Assembly: GCA_934365155.1 (NCBI GenBank)
Contig: CAKRMZ010000012.1
Span: 1-36,008 of the forward strand
DNA length: 36,008 bases
Origin: an uncultured Eubacteriales bacterium
Lineage (GTDB): Bacteria > Bacillota > Clostridia > Oscillospirales > CAG-272
Direction: 5' to 3'
Shown: piece by piece, positions 16,019-24,199 of the stretch
How positions within the stretch are numbered: the stretch's first letter is position 1
How the letters are laid out: every line of letters starts with the position of its first letter
Notes under the pieces: model-generated
Seen by the model: only the letters and a program-made list of their open reading frames with translations
What the model was told of the DNA's origin: nothing
Databases searched by the model: none
Translations under genes and position numbers: made by a program

Positions 16019-16089
16019 TTTAACTTGTCCGATTCAACATTTACATTGATACGAATTCCGAAAAAAAACGAATCAATTCAATTTCAAAA

Positions 16090-17439
16090 TTAAACCAAAC
16101 CTTGAGCAATCATTGCTTCAGCCACTTTTTCAAAGCCTGCAATGTTCGCGCCGGCAACCAAATTATATCCAAGGCCGTATTTTTCTGCTGCTACAGCGGA
16201 ATTATCATGAATTTCTTTCATAATACCGCGAAGCTTTGCATCAACCTCTTCCTCAGACCAGCCATAACGCATTGCATTTTGGCTCATCTCCAAAGCAGAA
16301 ACCGATACGCCGCCTGCGTTCACAGCCTTTGAGGGAGCAACCACTTTGCAGTTCTCCATCAAGAACGCAAGTGCATCGTTGCGAGTCGGCATATTAGCAA
16401 CCTCTACATAGTAAAGTGTCTTGTTGTCGACAATTCTCTTTGCCTCGGTCATATCAATTTCATTCTGTGTTGCACACGGCATAATAATATCTGCTTTAAC
16501 ACCCCACGGTTTCTCACCTGCAAAGAACTTCGCCTGCGGGAACTGTTTTACGTAATCCTCAGCTTTGTCGCGACCGGATGCACGCATTTTCAAAAGATAT
16601 GCAATCTTTTCTTCGGTGTTTACACCTTCCGGATCATAAACATATCCGTCCGGACCGGAAATCGTTATTACCTTTGCTCCGAGCTGAGCTGCTTTCTTAC
16701 AAACACCCCAAGCCACATTGCCAAATCCGGAAATTGCAATGGTCTTTCCTTCAATCGAATCGTTAAAATGTTTCAGCATTTCAACGGTATAATAAATTGC
16801 ACCGTAACCGGTTGCCTCCGGACGGATTTTGCTTCCGCCGTAGGAAAGGCCTTTTCCGGTAAGTACGCCGTTTTCCCAGGTTGCTTTAATTCTCTTGTAC
16901 TGGCCGTAAAGATATCCGATTTCACGACCGCCGACACCGATATCTCCTGCCGGTACGTCTACATCCGGACCGATATGGCGATAAAGCTCTGTCATATAAG
17001 CCTGGCAGAAACGCATGATTTCAGCATCGCTCTTGCCTCTCGGGTCAAAATCCGAACCGCCCTTCGCACCGCCGATCGGGAGCCCGGTCAGGCTGTTCTT
17101 AAAGGTCTGTTCAAAAGCTAAGAACTTCATAATTCCGGAATAAACGGAGGGATGGAAACGGAGTCCTCCCTTGTACGGACCGATTGCCGAGTTAAACTGT
17201 ATACGGAATCCGCGATTTACATGAACCTTGCCGGCATCATCCTGCCAAGTAACACGGAACATAATTTGACGCTCCGGCTCCGTCATGCGCTCCAACAGTC
17301 CCATTGCTTCATATTCAGGATGTTTTTCAACAACTTTCTCAAGGCTCTTGAAAACCTCCTCTACCGTTTGAATGAACTCTGGTTCGTTGGAATTACGCGA
17401 TTTTACATCATCAATTACCTTTTCAATATATGAATTCAT
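16090..17439 (-). CDS. gdhA: Glutamate dehydrogenase, NADP type
   Basis: A 449-aa hexameric-type enzyme interconverting 2-oxoglutarate plus ammonia with glutamate. This length and the N-terminus MTEPERQIMFRVTWQDD match the NADP-linked assimilatory class. The catalytic Lys is in LPIGGAKGGSDFDPRG (about 118-133). The substrate lysine is in GPYKGGLRFHPSV. The nucleotide-binding domain starts at GKTIAISGFGNVAWG (about 228). GGGGAGGA is the ribosome binding site. The promoter region contains an inverted repeat between the start site and the gene. It is monocistronic. Confidence 0.96.
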   Translation of the reverse strand: MNSYIEKVIDDVKSRNSNEPEFIQTVEEVFKSLEKVVEKHPEYEAMGLLERMTEPERQIMFRVTWQDDAGKVHVNRGFRIQFNSAIGPYKGGLRFHPSVYSGIMKFLAFEQTFKNSLTGLPIGGAKGGSDFDPRGKSDAEIMRFCQAYMTELYRHIGPDVDVPAGDIGVGGREIGYLYGQYKRIKATWENGVLTGKGLSYGGSKIRPEATGYGAIYYTVEMLKHFNDSIEGKTIAISGFGNVAWGVCKKAAQLGAKVITISGPDGYVYDPEGVNTEEKIAYLLKMRASGRDKAEDYVKQFPQAKFFAGEKPWGVKADIIMPCATQNEIDMTEAKRIVDNKTLYYVEVANMPTRNDALAFLMENCKVVAPSKAVNAGGVSVSALEMSQNAMRYGWSEEEVDAKLRGIMKEIHDNSAVAAEKYGLGYNLVAGANIAGFEKVAEAMIAQGLV

Positions 17440-17473
17440 GAAAAGTCCTCCCCAAACATTTTTTTAAAATTGA

Positions 17474-17495
17474 AGTATTCTCACTTAAGAATACT
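17474..17495 (-). promoter_or_regulatory. Inverted repeat in the gdhA leader
   Basis: AGTATTCT and AGAATACT are exact complements separated by 6 nt. The site lies about 15-35 nt downstream of the predicted start. It could be a roadblock operator or an RNA hairpin. No U tract follows, so it is not a terminator. Confidence 0.5.
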
Positions 17496-17515
17496 CTGTA
17501 ATCCATACATAGTTA

Positions 17516-17544
17516 ATCATATAACAAACCAAGCTAAAAGTCAA
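17516..17544 (-). promoter_or_regulatory. Sigma-A promoter of gdhA
   Basis: On the minus strand TTGACT (17539-17544), 17-nt spacer and TATGAT (17516-17521). Confidence 0.7.
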
Positions 17545-17616
17545 TAACCTTTCCAAAGCTTTCCTGCTTAGAATGTTAAAATTTGTCGCAAACGGTTTTT
17601 TATATCATTAAAGCAA

Positions 17617-17653
17617 AAAGGGCCTTAAATTTTGCAAGATTTAAGGCTCTTTT
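17617..17653 (-). terminator. Intrinsic terminator of the lipoprotein-desulfurase-dapB operon
   Basis: GAGCCTTAAAT pairs with ATTTAAGGCCC (one G-U) and is followed by TTTTTGCTTT on the minus strand, 9 nt after the dapB stop. Confidence 0.85.
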
Positions 17654-17661
17654 ATTGGTTT

Positions 17662-18447
17662 TTATTTATTTTTCAACAGCTCTTCCATACAATCACTCAT
17701 TGTATAATGTCCGGCCGGTTTCCCGATCATAAACTCGATCGCGCGAACGGTTCCGTTTGCAAACAAGTCTCTTGACAAGGCACTGTGAGATAATACAATC
17801 GTTTCATTTTCTCCGGCAAACAGCACCTCGTGCTCGCCGACAATATTTCCGCCGCGTACCGAATGAATTCCGATTTCATTGATTGCCCGGGGCCTTCTGA
17901 CGCTGTGCCGGTCATATACATATTCGGCATCATAGTCGGTTACCGATGCGACAGCATCGGCAAGCATCAGCGCCGTTCCGCTCGGAGCATCCAGTTTTTT
18001 ATTGTGATGCTTTTCAATAATTTCAATATTAAAATCCGAGCCCAATGCAGCAGCCGCTTTTTTGGAAAGAGCCATCAATAGGTTAATTCCGATGGACATA
18101 TTGCCGGTATAAAACACCGGGATCCGTTTGGCCGTTAGAAAAATCAACTCTTTTTCTTCATCGGTATGACCGGTTGTCGCAATTACCAAAGGAATTTTGC
18201 GCTCGATTGCAGCCTCGGTAATGGCATTAACCGTAGTATGATGGCTGTAATCAACAATAATATCCGCAGAAACCTCCGCATCCGTCATTTTTTCAAACAC
18301 CGGAAATCCGTTTTTTGCAGTCAGGTTGCTTTCATCCACTTGAATATCCACGCCCGCAACAATCTGCATATCTTCTCTTGACGCAACTATATTCTGAATG
18401 GCTTTCCCCATCCGTCCATTGCATCCGTTTAAAAGAATTTGTATCAT
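17662..18447 (-). CDS. dapB: 4-hydroxy-tetrahydrodipicolinate reductase
   Basis: A 261-aa enzyme reducing 4-hydroxy-tetrahydrodipicolinate with NAD(P)H in the diaminopimelate/lysine pathway. It thereby supplies peptidoglycan and spore dipicolinate precursors. The N-terminal Rossmann motif is LLNGCNGRMGKAI. The DapB signature IEKHHNKKLDAPSGTA includes the catalytic His pair and Lys. TGHTDEE matches the substrate loop. I start at the ATG at 18447, after GAGGACGG. A GTG at 18462 would overlap that site. It is the last gene of a three-gene operon, 11 nt after the cysteine desulfurase stop. Other dap genes are not nearby. Confidence 0.95.
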   Translation of the reverse strand: MIQILLNGCNGRMGKAIQNIVASREDMQIVAGVDIQVDESNLTAKNGFPVFEKMTDAEVSADIIVDYSHHTTVNAITEAAIERKIPLVIATTGHTDEEKELIFLTAKRIPVFYTGNMSIGINLLMALSKKAAAALGSDFNIEIIEKHHNKKLDAPSGTALMLADAVASVTDYDAEYVYDRHSVRRPRAINEIGIHSVRGGNIVGEHEVLFAGENETIVLSHSALSRDLFANGTVRAIEFMIGKPAGHYTMSDCMEELLKNK

Positions 18448-18458
18448 ATTTTCCGTCC

Positions 18459-19649
18459 TCACTGTCTTTTTTTATAATTTCGTGTGAATGAAGCAAAATG
18501 GCTGACTCCCTCGCGCAATACACTTAAAAACCGATCGACTTCGTCCTCTCGGTTTTCAGGTTTAAAACTGACTCGAACCGAGCAATCCGCCTCATCGGAA
18601 GTAATTCCGAATGCTGTCAAAACCGGACTCACTGTGTTTTTATGGGAAGAACATGCCGATCCGCTTGACACATATATCCTTTCCTTGGAAAGATATCGCA
18701 GCAGAATCTCACTCTTGACCCCCGGCAATGCAATATTCACAATATGCGGCGCCCAATTGCCCGACGGGCAATGGATCAAAATCCCCGGGATATCCCGAAG
18801 ACCGCTTAACAACCGTTGTTTTAATAATGAAAGCTGTGATGTATCGGAGTCCAAATTTTTGCTCCGTTCTTCACATGCTGCTGCAAATCCGGCTACCCCG
18901 ATTGTGTTTTCCGTTCCGGAACGCAGTCCGTATTCCTGTCCGCCGCCCAAAATCACAGCGTTCAGCCTTTTTGCCTGAAGCGCCGCATTCGAAACATACA
19001 GTGCGCCGCAGCCTTTCGGACCGCCGATTTTATGTGCACTGATGCTGATGGCATCTGCCGTTGCAGCGGAAAGCGGATCCGTAAACTTTAGGAACGCCTG
19101 CACCGCATCCGCATGACAAAAGACCGTCGGATTTTTGCGACGCAGTATCGAAAAAGCCTCCTCCACTGCATAACGCGCACCCGTTTCGTTATTGACCATC
19201 ATAAATGAAGCCAAAAACACATCCTTCGACGCACGCTCAATCGCCTCCATATCGAGCTCTCCGTTTCGAGTGCCGATACGTATCACCGAAAAGCCCAAGG
19301 ATTCAAGCAAACGGATCGGTTCCGAAACAGACGGATGCTCGCTGTCATCGGTCATAATTTTCATTTTTCGATTATGGGGCTTTGCAAAAGCACAACCCAA
19401 AATCGCTAAATTGTTCGCCTCGGTTCCGCTGCCCGTTATAATCAAATTCCGCTCATCGGCATGCAAACGGAATCCCATCGCAACCAAAATCTTGCGCTTA
19501 TGTGCAATATATGCCTTTTCCGCCTCAAGCCCGATGTGGTGAAGGGAAGAAGGATTCCCGTATTGCCGTGCCGCCTGTTCCATAGCCGCCAAGGCCGTAT
19601 CGGACAATGCGGTAGTGGCGCTGTTATCAAAATAAATATCCGTTTCCAT
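18459..19649 (-). CDS. Cysteine desulfurase (NifS/IscS class)
   Basis: A 396-aa PLP enzyme that takes sulfur from cysteine to a protein persulfide for Fe-S clusters or tRNA thiolation. The N-terminus YFDNSATT is typical. The PLP lysine is Lys207 in SAHKIGGPKGCG. The persulfide cysteine is Cys333 in SSGSACSS. HADAVQAF and EYGLRSGTENTIG are also conserved. The ATG shares one base with the stop of the lipoprotein gene (TAATG), so its translation is probably coupled. No iscU, thiI or mnmA gene is adjacent, so the sulfur acceptor is unknown. Confidence 0.93.
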   Translation of the reverse strand: METDIYFDNSATTALSDTALAAMEQAARQYGNPSSLHHIGLEAEKAYIAHKRKILVAMGFRLHADERNLIITGSGTEANNLAILGCAFAKPHNRKMKIMTDDSEHPSVSEPIRLLESLGFSVIRIGTRNGELDMEAIERASKDVFLASFMMVNNETGARYAVEEAFSILRRKNPTVFCHADAVQAFLKFTDPLSAATADAISISAHKIGGPKGCGALYVSNAALQAKRLNAVILGGGQEYGLRSGTENTIGVAGFAAACEERSKNLDSDTSQLSLLKQRLLSGLRDIPGILIHCPSGNWAPHIVNIALPGVKSEILLRYLSKERIYVSSGSACSSHKNTVSPVLTAFGITSDEADCSVRVSFKPENREDEVDRFLSVLREGVSHFASFTRNYKKRQ

Positions 19650-20215
19650 TATTTTAGCTTCACATAGGAAATGCATTCCTGTATTGTATTATAGTAAGTA
19701 TCATATTGCTCATCCAGTGCGGCGAAAGTAAAAATATACATCTGCGCGCCGGAAAGCAGGGTCCCTTTCACCGAAACAATCTGCTCAAAACGATACGGCG
19801 TGCCGGCAACCGTTGCTTTATACTCGTATCTCTTAGCAGGTTCTCCGCCGAGTGTCGTCTCTTCTCCTTTGACCGTATACTCCAAATCGGGGAAGGTCGA
19901 GCGAAACGTATCTTCATAACTTTCCCAATACAAATCAATCGGATGCTTCGGCTCATCTCCGCTCGAAGCGGTAGGATTCGCCGCTACCATCATACTGATG
20001 CTGGCAGAATGATCCTTTGAGCTCGCCGTAACGACCGCCTCGGTATAAGTGGTCTCCCAATCATTCGGAATATACATTGAAAAATCCGCATTTTGTGTAT
20101 CCGCCTCATAAAATCCTTCATGAACGGCACTTTCCGCACAACCGCAGACACTGCCGACACAAAAAAGCATCAGCAAAGCAAAAATTACGAATCTTTTGCC
20201 CATTTGTTTTTTCAT
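19649..20215 (-). CDS. Putative lipoprotein with PsbP-like domain
   Basis: A 188-aa secreted lipoprotein. Residues 1-25 form a lipoprotein signal (Lys/Arg start, hydrophobic core VIFALLMLFCV) ending in VCGC, so Cys26 would be lipidated and membrane-anchored. The rest, with FSMYIPNDWETT, the long middle strands and a final YNTIQECISYVK helix, resembles PsbP/DcrB-like domains found in many Firmicute lipoproteins of unknown role. AGGAAG precedes the ATG. It is first in an operon with cysteine desulfurase and dapB behind a near-consensus promoter. Confidence 0.75.
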   Translation of the reverse strand: MKKQMGKRFVIFALLMLFCVGSVCGCAESAVHEGFYEADTQNADFSMYIPNDWETTYTEAVVTASSKDHSASISMMVAANPTASSGDEPKHPIDLYWESYEDTFRSTFPDLEYTVKGEETTLGGEPAKRYEYKATVAGTPYRFEQIVSVKGTLLSGAQMYIFTFAALDEQYDTYYNTIQECISYVKLK

Positions 20216-20240
20216 ATTTTTCTTCCTTTACATTTGGTTG

Positions 20241-20252
20241 AAAGCATGCTTT
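20241..20252. repeat. 12-bp palindrome in the lipoprotein-operon leader
   Basis: AAAGCATGCTTT is perfectly self-complementary and lies between the predicted start site and the ribosome binding site. It could be an operator. There is no direct evidence of function. Confidence 0.35.
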
Positions 20253-20289
20253 GCATACTTTATCTATCATTCTCAATCATATTAATAAT

Positions 20290-20318
20290 ATTATATCTGC
20301 CCCATCCGCCGCTGTCAA
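20290..20318 (-). promoter_or_regulatory. Consensus sigma-A promoter of the lipoprotein-desulfurase-dapB operon
   Basis: On the minus strand TTGACA (20313-20318), 17-nt spacer and TATAAT (20290-20295), both perfect. Confidence 0.85.
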
Positions 20319-20400
20319 TAGATGCATCGGAAAGCCACTGCAAAAATATGAGCCTTGCATTTGATTGAATTTGCGATCAAAATTTTCATTAACGCCAATA

Positions 20401-20430
20401 AAAAAGGGCCGTCCTTACGGACTGCCCTTA
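20401..20430 (-). terminator. Intrinsic terminator of spoVT
   Basis: AAGGGCAGTCC pairs with GGACGGCCCTT (one mismatch) around a 4-nt loop, followed by TTTTTTATT on the minus strand. Confidence 0.8.
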
Positions 20431-20459
20431 TCCTGTTATATTAAACCTTTCGGCATATA

Positions 20460-21032
20460 TCATGCTTCCAACTGCTTCCCTAAAAAGCTTGCTGCCGTTT
20501 GAATCAGCTTCGTCTGCGTTTCCAGAGTGCCGTGCGTCGTCAAGGACGCAGGATCCGCATTCCCCGGCGCTACCGCCGCTACACAGCCGATTACATCGCC
20601 CTCAACAAAAATCGGCATAATGCAGGTTGCATAAAAATTGGTATTGTCCCCGCTGATGTAAATGCGGTCACGCTCCAAGTCTTTTTCGTCCGCTACATAT
20701 AGAGAACGCGCCTCAATTGCCGCGTCAAGTTCCGGTGAAATTTTGCGATCTACATTTTCTTTTTTGGAAATTCCTGCGCAGGCAACAATGCTGTCTCTAT
20801 CACAGATAATCACCGGGAAATTGCAAGTTTTATACAGTGAATCCGCATATTGTGCAGCAAAATCGGTAAGCTCCCCGATCGGCGAATATTTTTTAAAAAT
20901 TACTTCCCCTTCCCGATCGGTATAAATCTCCAGCGGGTCGCCTTCCCGAATACGCATTGTACGGCGGATTTCCTTGGGAATTACCACACGTCCGAGGTCG
21001 TCAATTCGACGGACAATTCCGGTTGCTTTCAT
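20460..21032 (-). CDS. spoVT: Stage V sporulation regulator SpoVT
   Basis: A 190-aa transcription factor that adjusts sigma-G-dependent genes in the forespore. Residues 1-50 are an AbrB swapped-hairpin DNA-binding domain, MKATGIVRRIDDLGRVVIPKEIRR. The C-terminal 130 residues fit the GAF domain of SpoVT, with VIICDRDSIVACAGISKKE and MPIFVEGDVIGCVAAV. The full length and both domains separate it from short AbrB and Abh. Its presence is strong evidence of endospore formation. GGGAGGAG precedes the ATG. I could not find a convincing sigma-G promoter upstream. Confidence 0.93.
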   Translation of the reverse strand: MKATGIVRRIDDLGRVVIPKEIRRTMRIREGDPLEIYTDREGEVIFKKYSPIGELTDFAAQYADSLYKTCNFPVIICDRDSIVACAGISKKENVDRKISPELDAAIEARSLYVADEKDLERDRIYISGDNTNFYATCIMPIFVEGDVIGCVAAVAPGNADPASLTTHGTLETQTKLIQTAASFLGKQLEA

Positions 21033-21325
21033 ATTTTTACTCCTCCCAAACCAAGTTCTTTTACAATATATCGAAAAATATATTTCAAACCATTTTTTAT
21101 GACTTTGTCTTCAAAGTTTTTATTCGAATCTCAGATTGCCGTTACACTTTCAATTTTCTGTCACAAATTGATTTTGCCTTGTTAGTGTTGCCCGCAATGA
21201 CAAAATTATGCACTGCTTTCAAAAACTTTTTCCATTTTTTCGATATGCTTCAAAAAATTCGGTTTCAAAGAAGTATTTTTGACTTTTTTCGTCCTTGCGC
21301 ATTTTTGAATATCGGAATATACATC
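21033..21325. other. Gene-free AT-rich stretch upstream of spoVT
   Basis: The 293-bp interval holds the spoVT ribosome binding site and presumably its promoter. Only very short frames without ribosome binding sites occur. I see no RNA gene or repeat. Confidence 0.5.
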
Positions 21326-21357
21326 AAAGGGGAGACGGCGCAAACCGTCTCCCCTTT
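21326..21357 (-). terminator. Hairpin ending the uppP-U32 operon
   Basis: AAAGGGGAGACGG and CCGTCTCCCCTTT form a perfect 13-bp stem with a 6-nt loop, 17 nt after the U32 stop. The following U tract is short. Confidence 0.8.
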
Positions 21358-21374
21358 ATTCATTTATCCTTCGG

Positions 21375-22592
21375 TTATTCCCCGCAACCGCGAAGAATAT
21401 CTCCTGCCCGAACCGCAAAATCCGTCTTCATTTGGAAATGCATATACGGATGCGGAACACTGTCAATCGCATTTCCTTCCTCATCATAAAGCTGCCCCAC
21501 ACAAAGCCTTCGCCCGCATTGTCCGGGTACTAAAATCTCGGCATTATCAAAGCTTGAAAATTTGTTTCGTTGCACAAACTGCGCCATTCCGCTTTTTTCA
21601 TCATAGCTTTCTGCAATAGCCAAGAATGCCTTTTCTTTCAAATATCCGTTATTGGATACGGTTTGTGCATTTTTCATCGGATCATCAAAGAAATAACCCG
21701 TGCAGTATTCTCTGTGCGTTACACTGTCAAGCTCGGTCTTCCACCGCGCATCATATTGAAAATCGGCTCCCTGCGCTCGATACGCTTCCATTGCCATACG
21801 ATAAGTGTTGGTAATCACCGCAGTATAATACGCGCTTTTCATCCGCCCCTCAATTTTAAAGCTGTCAACACCGCTCTCCATCAGCTCCGGAATATGTTCA
21901 ATCATGCACATATCCTTGGAAGCCATAATAAATGAACCGTGCTGATTCTCTGAAATTCCGAGTTCTTCTTCCTTTTGGCGGATAATATATTCATAGTCCC
22001 AGCGGCAAGGCTGTGCACAAGCTCCGCGGTTGGCATCCCGGCCGGTTAAGAAATTGGAAATCAAGCAACGGCCGCTCATGGAAATACACATAGAACCGTG
22101 AATAAACACCTCAAGCTCCAACTCCCGTGTCGTATGCGCACGAATATATTGGATTTCGGACAAACGCAGTTCTCTCGCTAAAACAATGCGTCGAACTCCC
22201 AACCGGTGCCACGCCTCGCAGGACGCAGCACTGACTGTATTGGCCTGTGTTGAAAGATGAATTACTGCATGGGGGATCACCTCACGGAGCAAAGTAATCA
22301 CACCGATATCCGCCACAATAAAAGCATCAATGCCGAGCGGAGCAACCGCTTCCAAAAACTTGCGCAAGCGAGGGTATTCGTCATCATGCGGCATGGTATT
22401 CACCGTCAAATATAGGCGTTTTCCCTTGTTGTGGACCTCATCCACCGCGCGCCTCAGCTCATCCAAACTGAAGTTTGCCGCGGCAGACCGCATCCCGAAA
22501 TCCAAACCGGCAAGATAGACGGCATCCGCCCCAAAGCGGATTGCCGACTGCATCTTTTCATAGTTTCCTGCCGGAGAAAGCAATTCAACCAT
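21375..22592 (-). CDS. U32-family protein, probable tRNA hydroxylation factor (TrhP-like)
   Basis: A 405-aa U32 protein. It starts MVELLSPAGNYEKM and has the TIM-barrel-like N-terminal region, the signature ELEVFIHGSMCISMSGRC around 165-182, and a four-Cys set (MCIS, GRC, GACAQPC) likely to bind an Fe-S cluster. Once called collagenase-like peptidases, U32 proteins TrhP/RlhA act in hydroxylation of tRNA uridine-34 or rRNA. The order mltG then U32 resembles Bacillus yrrL-yrrM-yrrN-yrrO, but yrrM and the second U32 gene are missing here. The chosen ATG follows AGAAAGGA. A longer frame to 22634 has no such site. Confidence 0.88.
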   Translation of the reverse strand: MVELLSPAGNYEKMQSAIRFGADAVYLAGLDFGMRSAAANFSLDELRRAVDEVHNKGKRLYLTVNTMPHDDEYPRLRKFLEAVAPLGIDAFIVADIGVITLLREVIPHAVIHLSTQANTVSAASCEAWHRLGVRRIVLARELRLSEIQYIRAHTTRELELEVFIHGSMCISMSGRCLISNFLTGRDANRGACAQPCRWDYEYIIRQKEEELGISENQHGSFIMASKDMCMIEHIPELMESGVDSFKIEGRMKSAYYTAVITNTYRMAMEAYRAQGADFQYDARWKTELDSVTHREYCTGYFFDDPMKNAQTVSNNGYLKEKAFLAIAESYDEKSGMAQFVQRNKFSSFDNAEILVPGQCGRRLCVGQLYDEEGNAIDSVPHPYMHFQMKTDFAVRAGDILRGCGE

Positions 22593-22649
22593 AATTTTTA
22601 TATCCTTTCTCCGCAAATCGGAGTTTTTATACAACCGAAGATGACCGAT

Positions 22650-24173
22650 TTACTTTTTGCCGGCATTAATTCTTTCTATTGCTGCATTATGCTCATACAA
22701 TGTACGGGAGAATACTGTGGTTCCGTCATTATCCGCAACAAAGTAATAATAATCCGACGAAGCGGGATACAGTGCCGCCTCAATTGCATCCAATCCGGGA
22801 TTTCCGATTGCTCCGGGAGGCAATCCGTCATACAAATACGTATTGTACGGATCGTTAATTTCTTTGTCTTTCGGATCCACCCGATCCTTTCTCTCGCCGC
22901 CGATTGCATAAATGATAGTAGAGTCACACTCCAATTTCGGGTAATCCGGCGATTTCAGACGATTGTGAATGACGGAAGAGACATACTCAAACTCCGCGGT
23001 TTTTCCGGACTCCCATTGAATCATAGAAGCAATCGTCACAATATTATCCATTGTCATGCCAAGCTCGCTGGCACGGTCATAATATTTGCTGTTAATCTTG
23101 GTATCAAAATTTTCAAGCATCTTATAAATTGCCGTTGCTTCATTCGAATCGGCATAGAAGTAATACGTATCCGGGAACAGATATCCTTCCAACCGATATT
23201 TACGATGAGGATCATCGATCTGCGTTTTTAAGAACTCATATTCATACGGATAATTCTGAATCACATCGATAAAGCCCTCGCGGGTTCCGATTCCGTGTTC
23301 AACAAATTGATCGATTATATCGTCAACCGTCTGCCCCTCATAAAAAGTCAGAATCACGGTTTGTCTCTCGGACTGACGGCCCAAGAACGTACGAATCAGC
23401 GCGTCGTATCCCATATTTGCCGAAACTGAATATTCCCCGGCTTTGTATTCATCGCCGTAACCGCGGAAAGCATGATACATCCGAAACATAGAGGGATATC
23501 GAATAATTCCCTGCTCATGTAAAATTTTCGAAAGCTCTCGTGTGGTCAACGTATCGTCTACCGTAATTTCCGCAACATAATCGTCTTTAACGAACGCAAA
23601 TACGTCATTGGAAAACACAATTACAAAATAGCTGATTAACACGGAAATCAGAAGCACCGATACAATATATATAATGGATTTAAGCACATTGGAAAGCGCC
23701 GATTCCGAATCCTCTTCCCCGGCATAATAGGCGCTTTCGTTATCGGAAATGCGCTTCTTTTTTTTCTTCTGCGCATTTTTTATTGAATTTTTGCTGTTCA
23801 TAATTTTCTTTTTTGATTTCATAGCCCCATCCGTCAACTTTTCCGGTTCGGAACGTTCCGATTCGCCCGAAAAAGATTCTGACATACTCTTTATTTCTTT
23901 TGGCGCTGCATTTTCCGGTGTCCTTTGACCGACGGAACGTCTGGCACGCGGGGATGATATATGCCTTGCAGCTTGTCCGTTGTTTGATCCCTTTGACTCG
24001 GAGGAAGACGTGTTTTTTTTCGAGCTCAGCATTTTTTCTAACATCTGGTCCTCATCCGCGCTGAGCGGATTCGGGATCACGCGCGTATCCCCAAAATCAT
24101 CCGGCTTCATTTGCCCTTTTGAATTTTCGTCATCCGAAGAAGCTGAAAAATTCTTTTCACGATTTTTTTCCAT
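22650..24173 (-). CDS. mltG: Endolytic transglycosylase MltG
   Basis: A 507-aa type II membrane protein that cuts nascent peptidoglycan strands. Residues 1-165 are a long, charged, Ser/Lys-rich cytosolic tail with a KKKKKR cluster. One membrane helix follows (IIYIVSVLLISVLISYFVIV), then a LysM-like part and the YceG catalytic domain. The active region IASMIQWESGK holds the catalytic Glu; NDPYNTYLYDGLPPGAIGNPG and the late YYYFVAD are family hallmarks. AGGTGG precedes the ATG at 24173. The gene lies 26 nt behind the CPBP gene in the long operon. The extended cytosolic tail is larger than in E. coli. Confidence 0.93.
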   Translation of the reverse strand: MEKNREKNFSASSDDENSKGQMKPDDFGDTRVIPNPLSADEDQMLEKMLSSKKNTSSSESKGSNNGQAARHISSPRARRSVGQRTPENAAPKEIKSMSESFSGESERSEPEKLTDGAMKSKKKIMNSKNSIKNAQKKKKKRISDNESAYYAGEEDSESALSNVLKSIIYIVSVLLISVLISYFVIVFSNDVFAFVKDDYVAEITVDDTLTTRELSKILHEQGIIRYPSMFRMYHAFRGYGDEYKAGEYSVSANMGYDALIRTFLGRQSERQTVILTFYEGQTVDDIIDQFVEHGIGTREGFIDVIQNYPYEYEFLKTQIDDPHRKYRLEGYLFPDTYYFYADSNEATAIYKMLENFDTKINSKYYDRASELGMTMDNIVTIASMIQWESGKTAEFEYVSSVIHNRLKSPDYPKLECDSTIIYAIGGERKDRVDPKDKEINDPYNTYLYDGLPPGAIGNPGLDAIEAALYPASSDYYYFVADNDGTTVFSRTLYEHNAAIERINAGKK

Positions 24174-24199
24174 AGTTTCCACCTTTATGTTTCAATAAC

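Noticed and set aside
20262..20282. Fur-box-like sequence (TGATTGAGAATGATAG) in the leader of the cysteine desulfurase operon
   Set aside because: One half fits TGATAAT well (TGAGAAT), but the other half matches only 3 of 7 positions, and AT-rich DNA gives such matches by chance.
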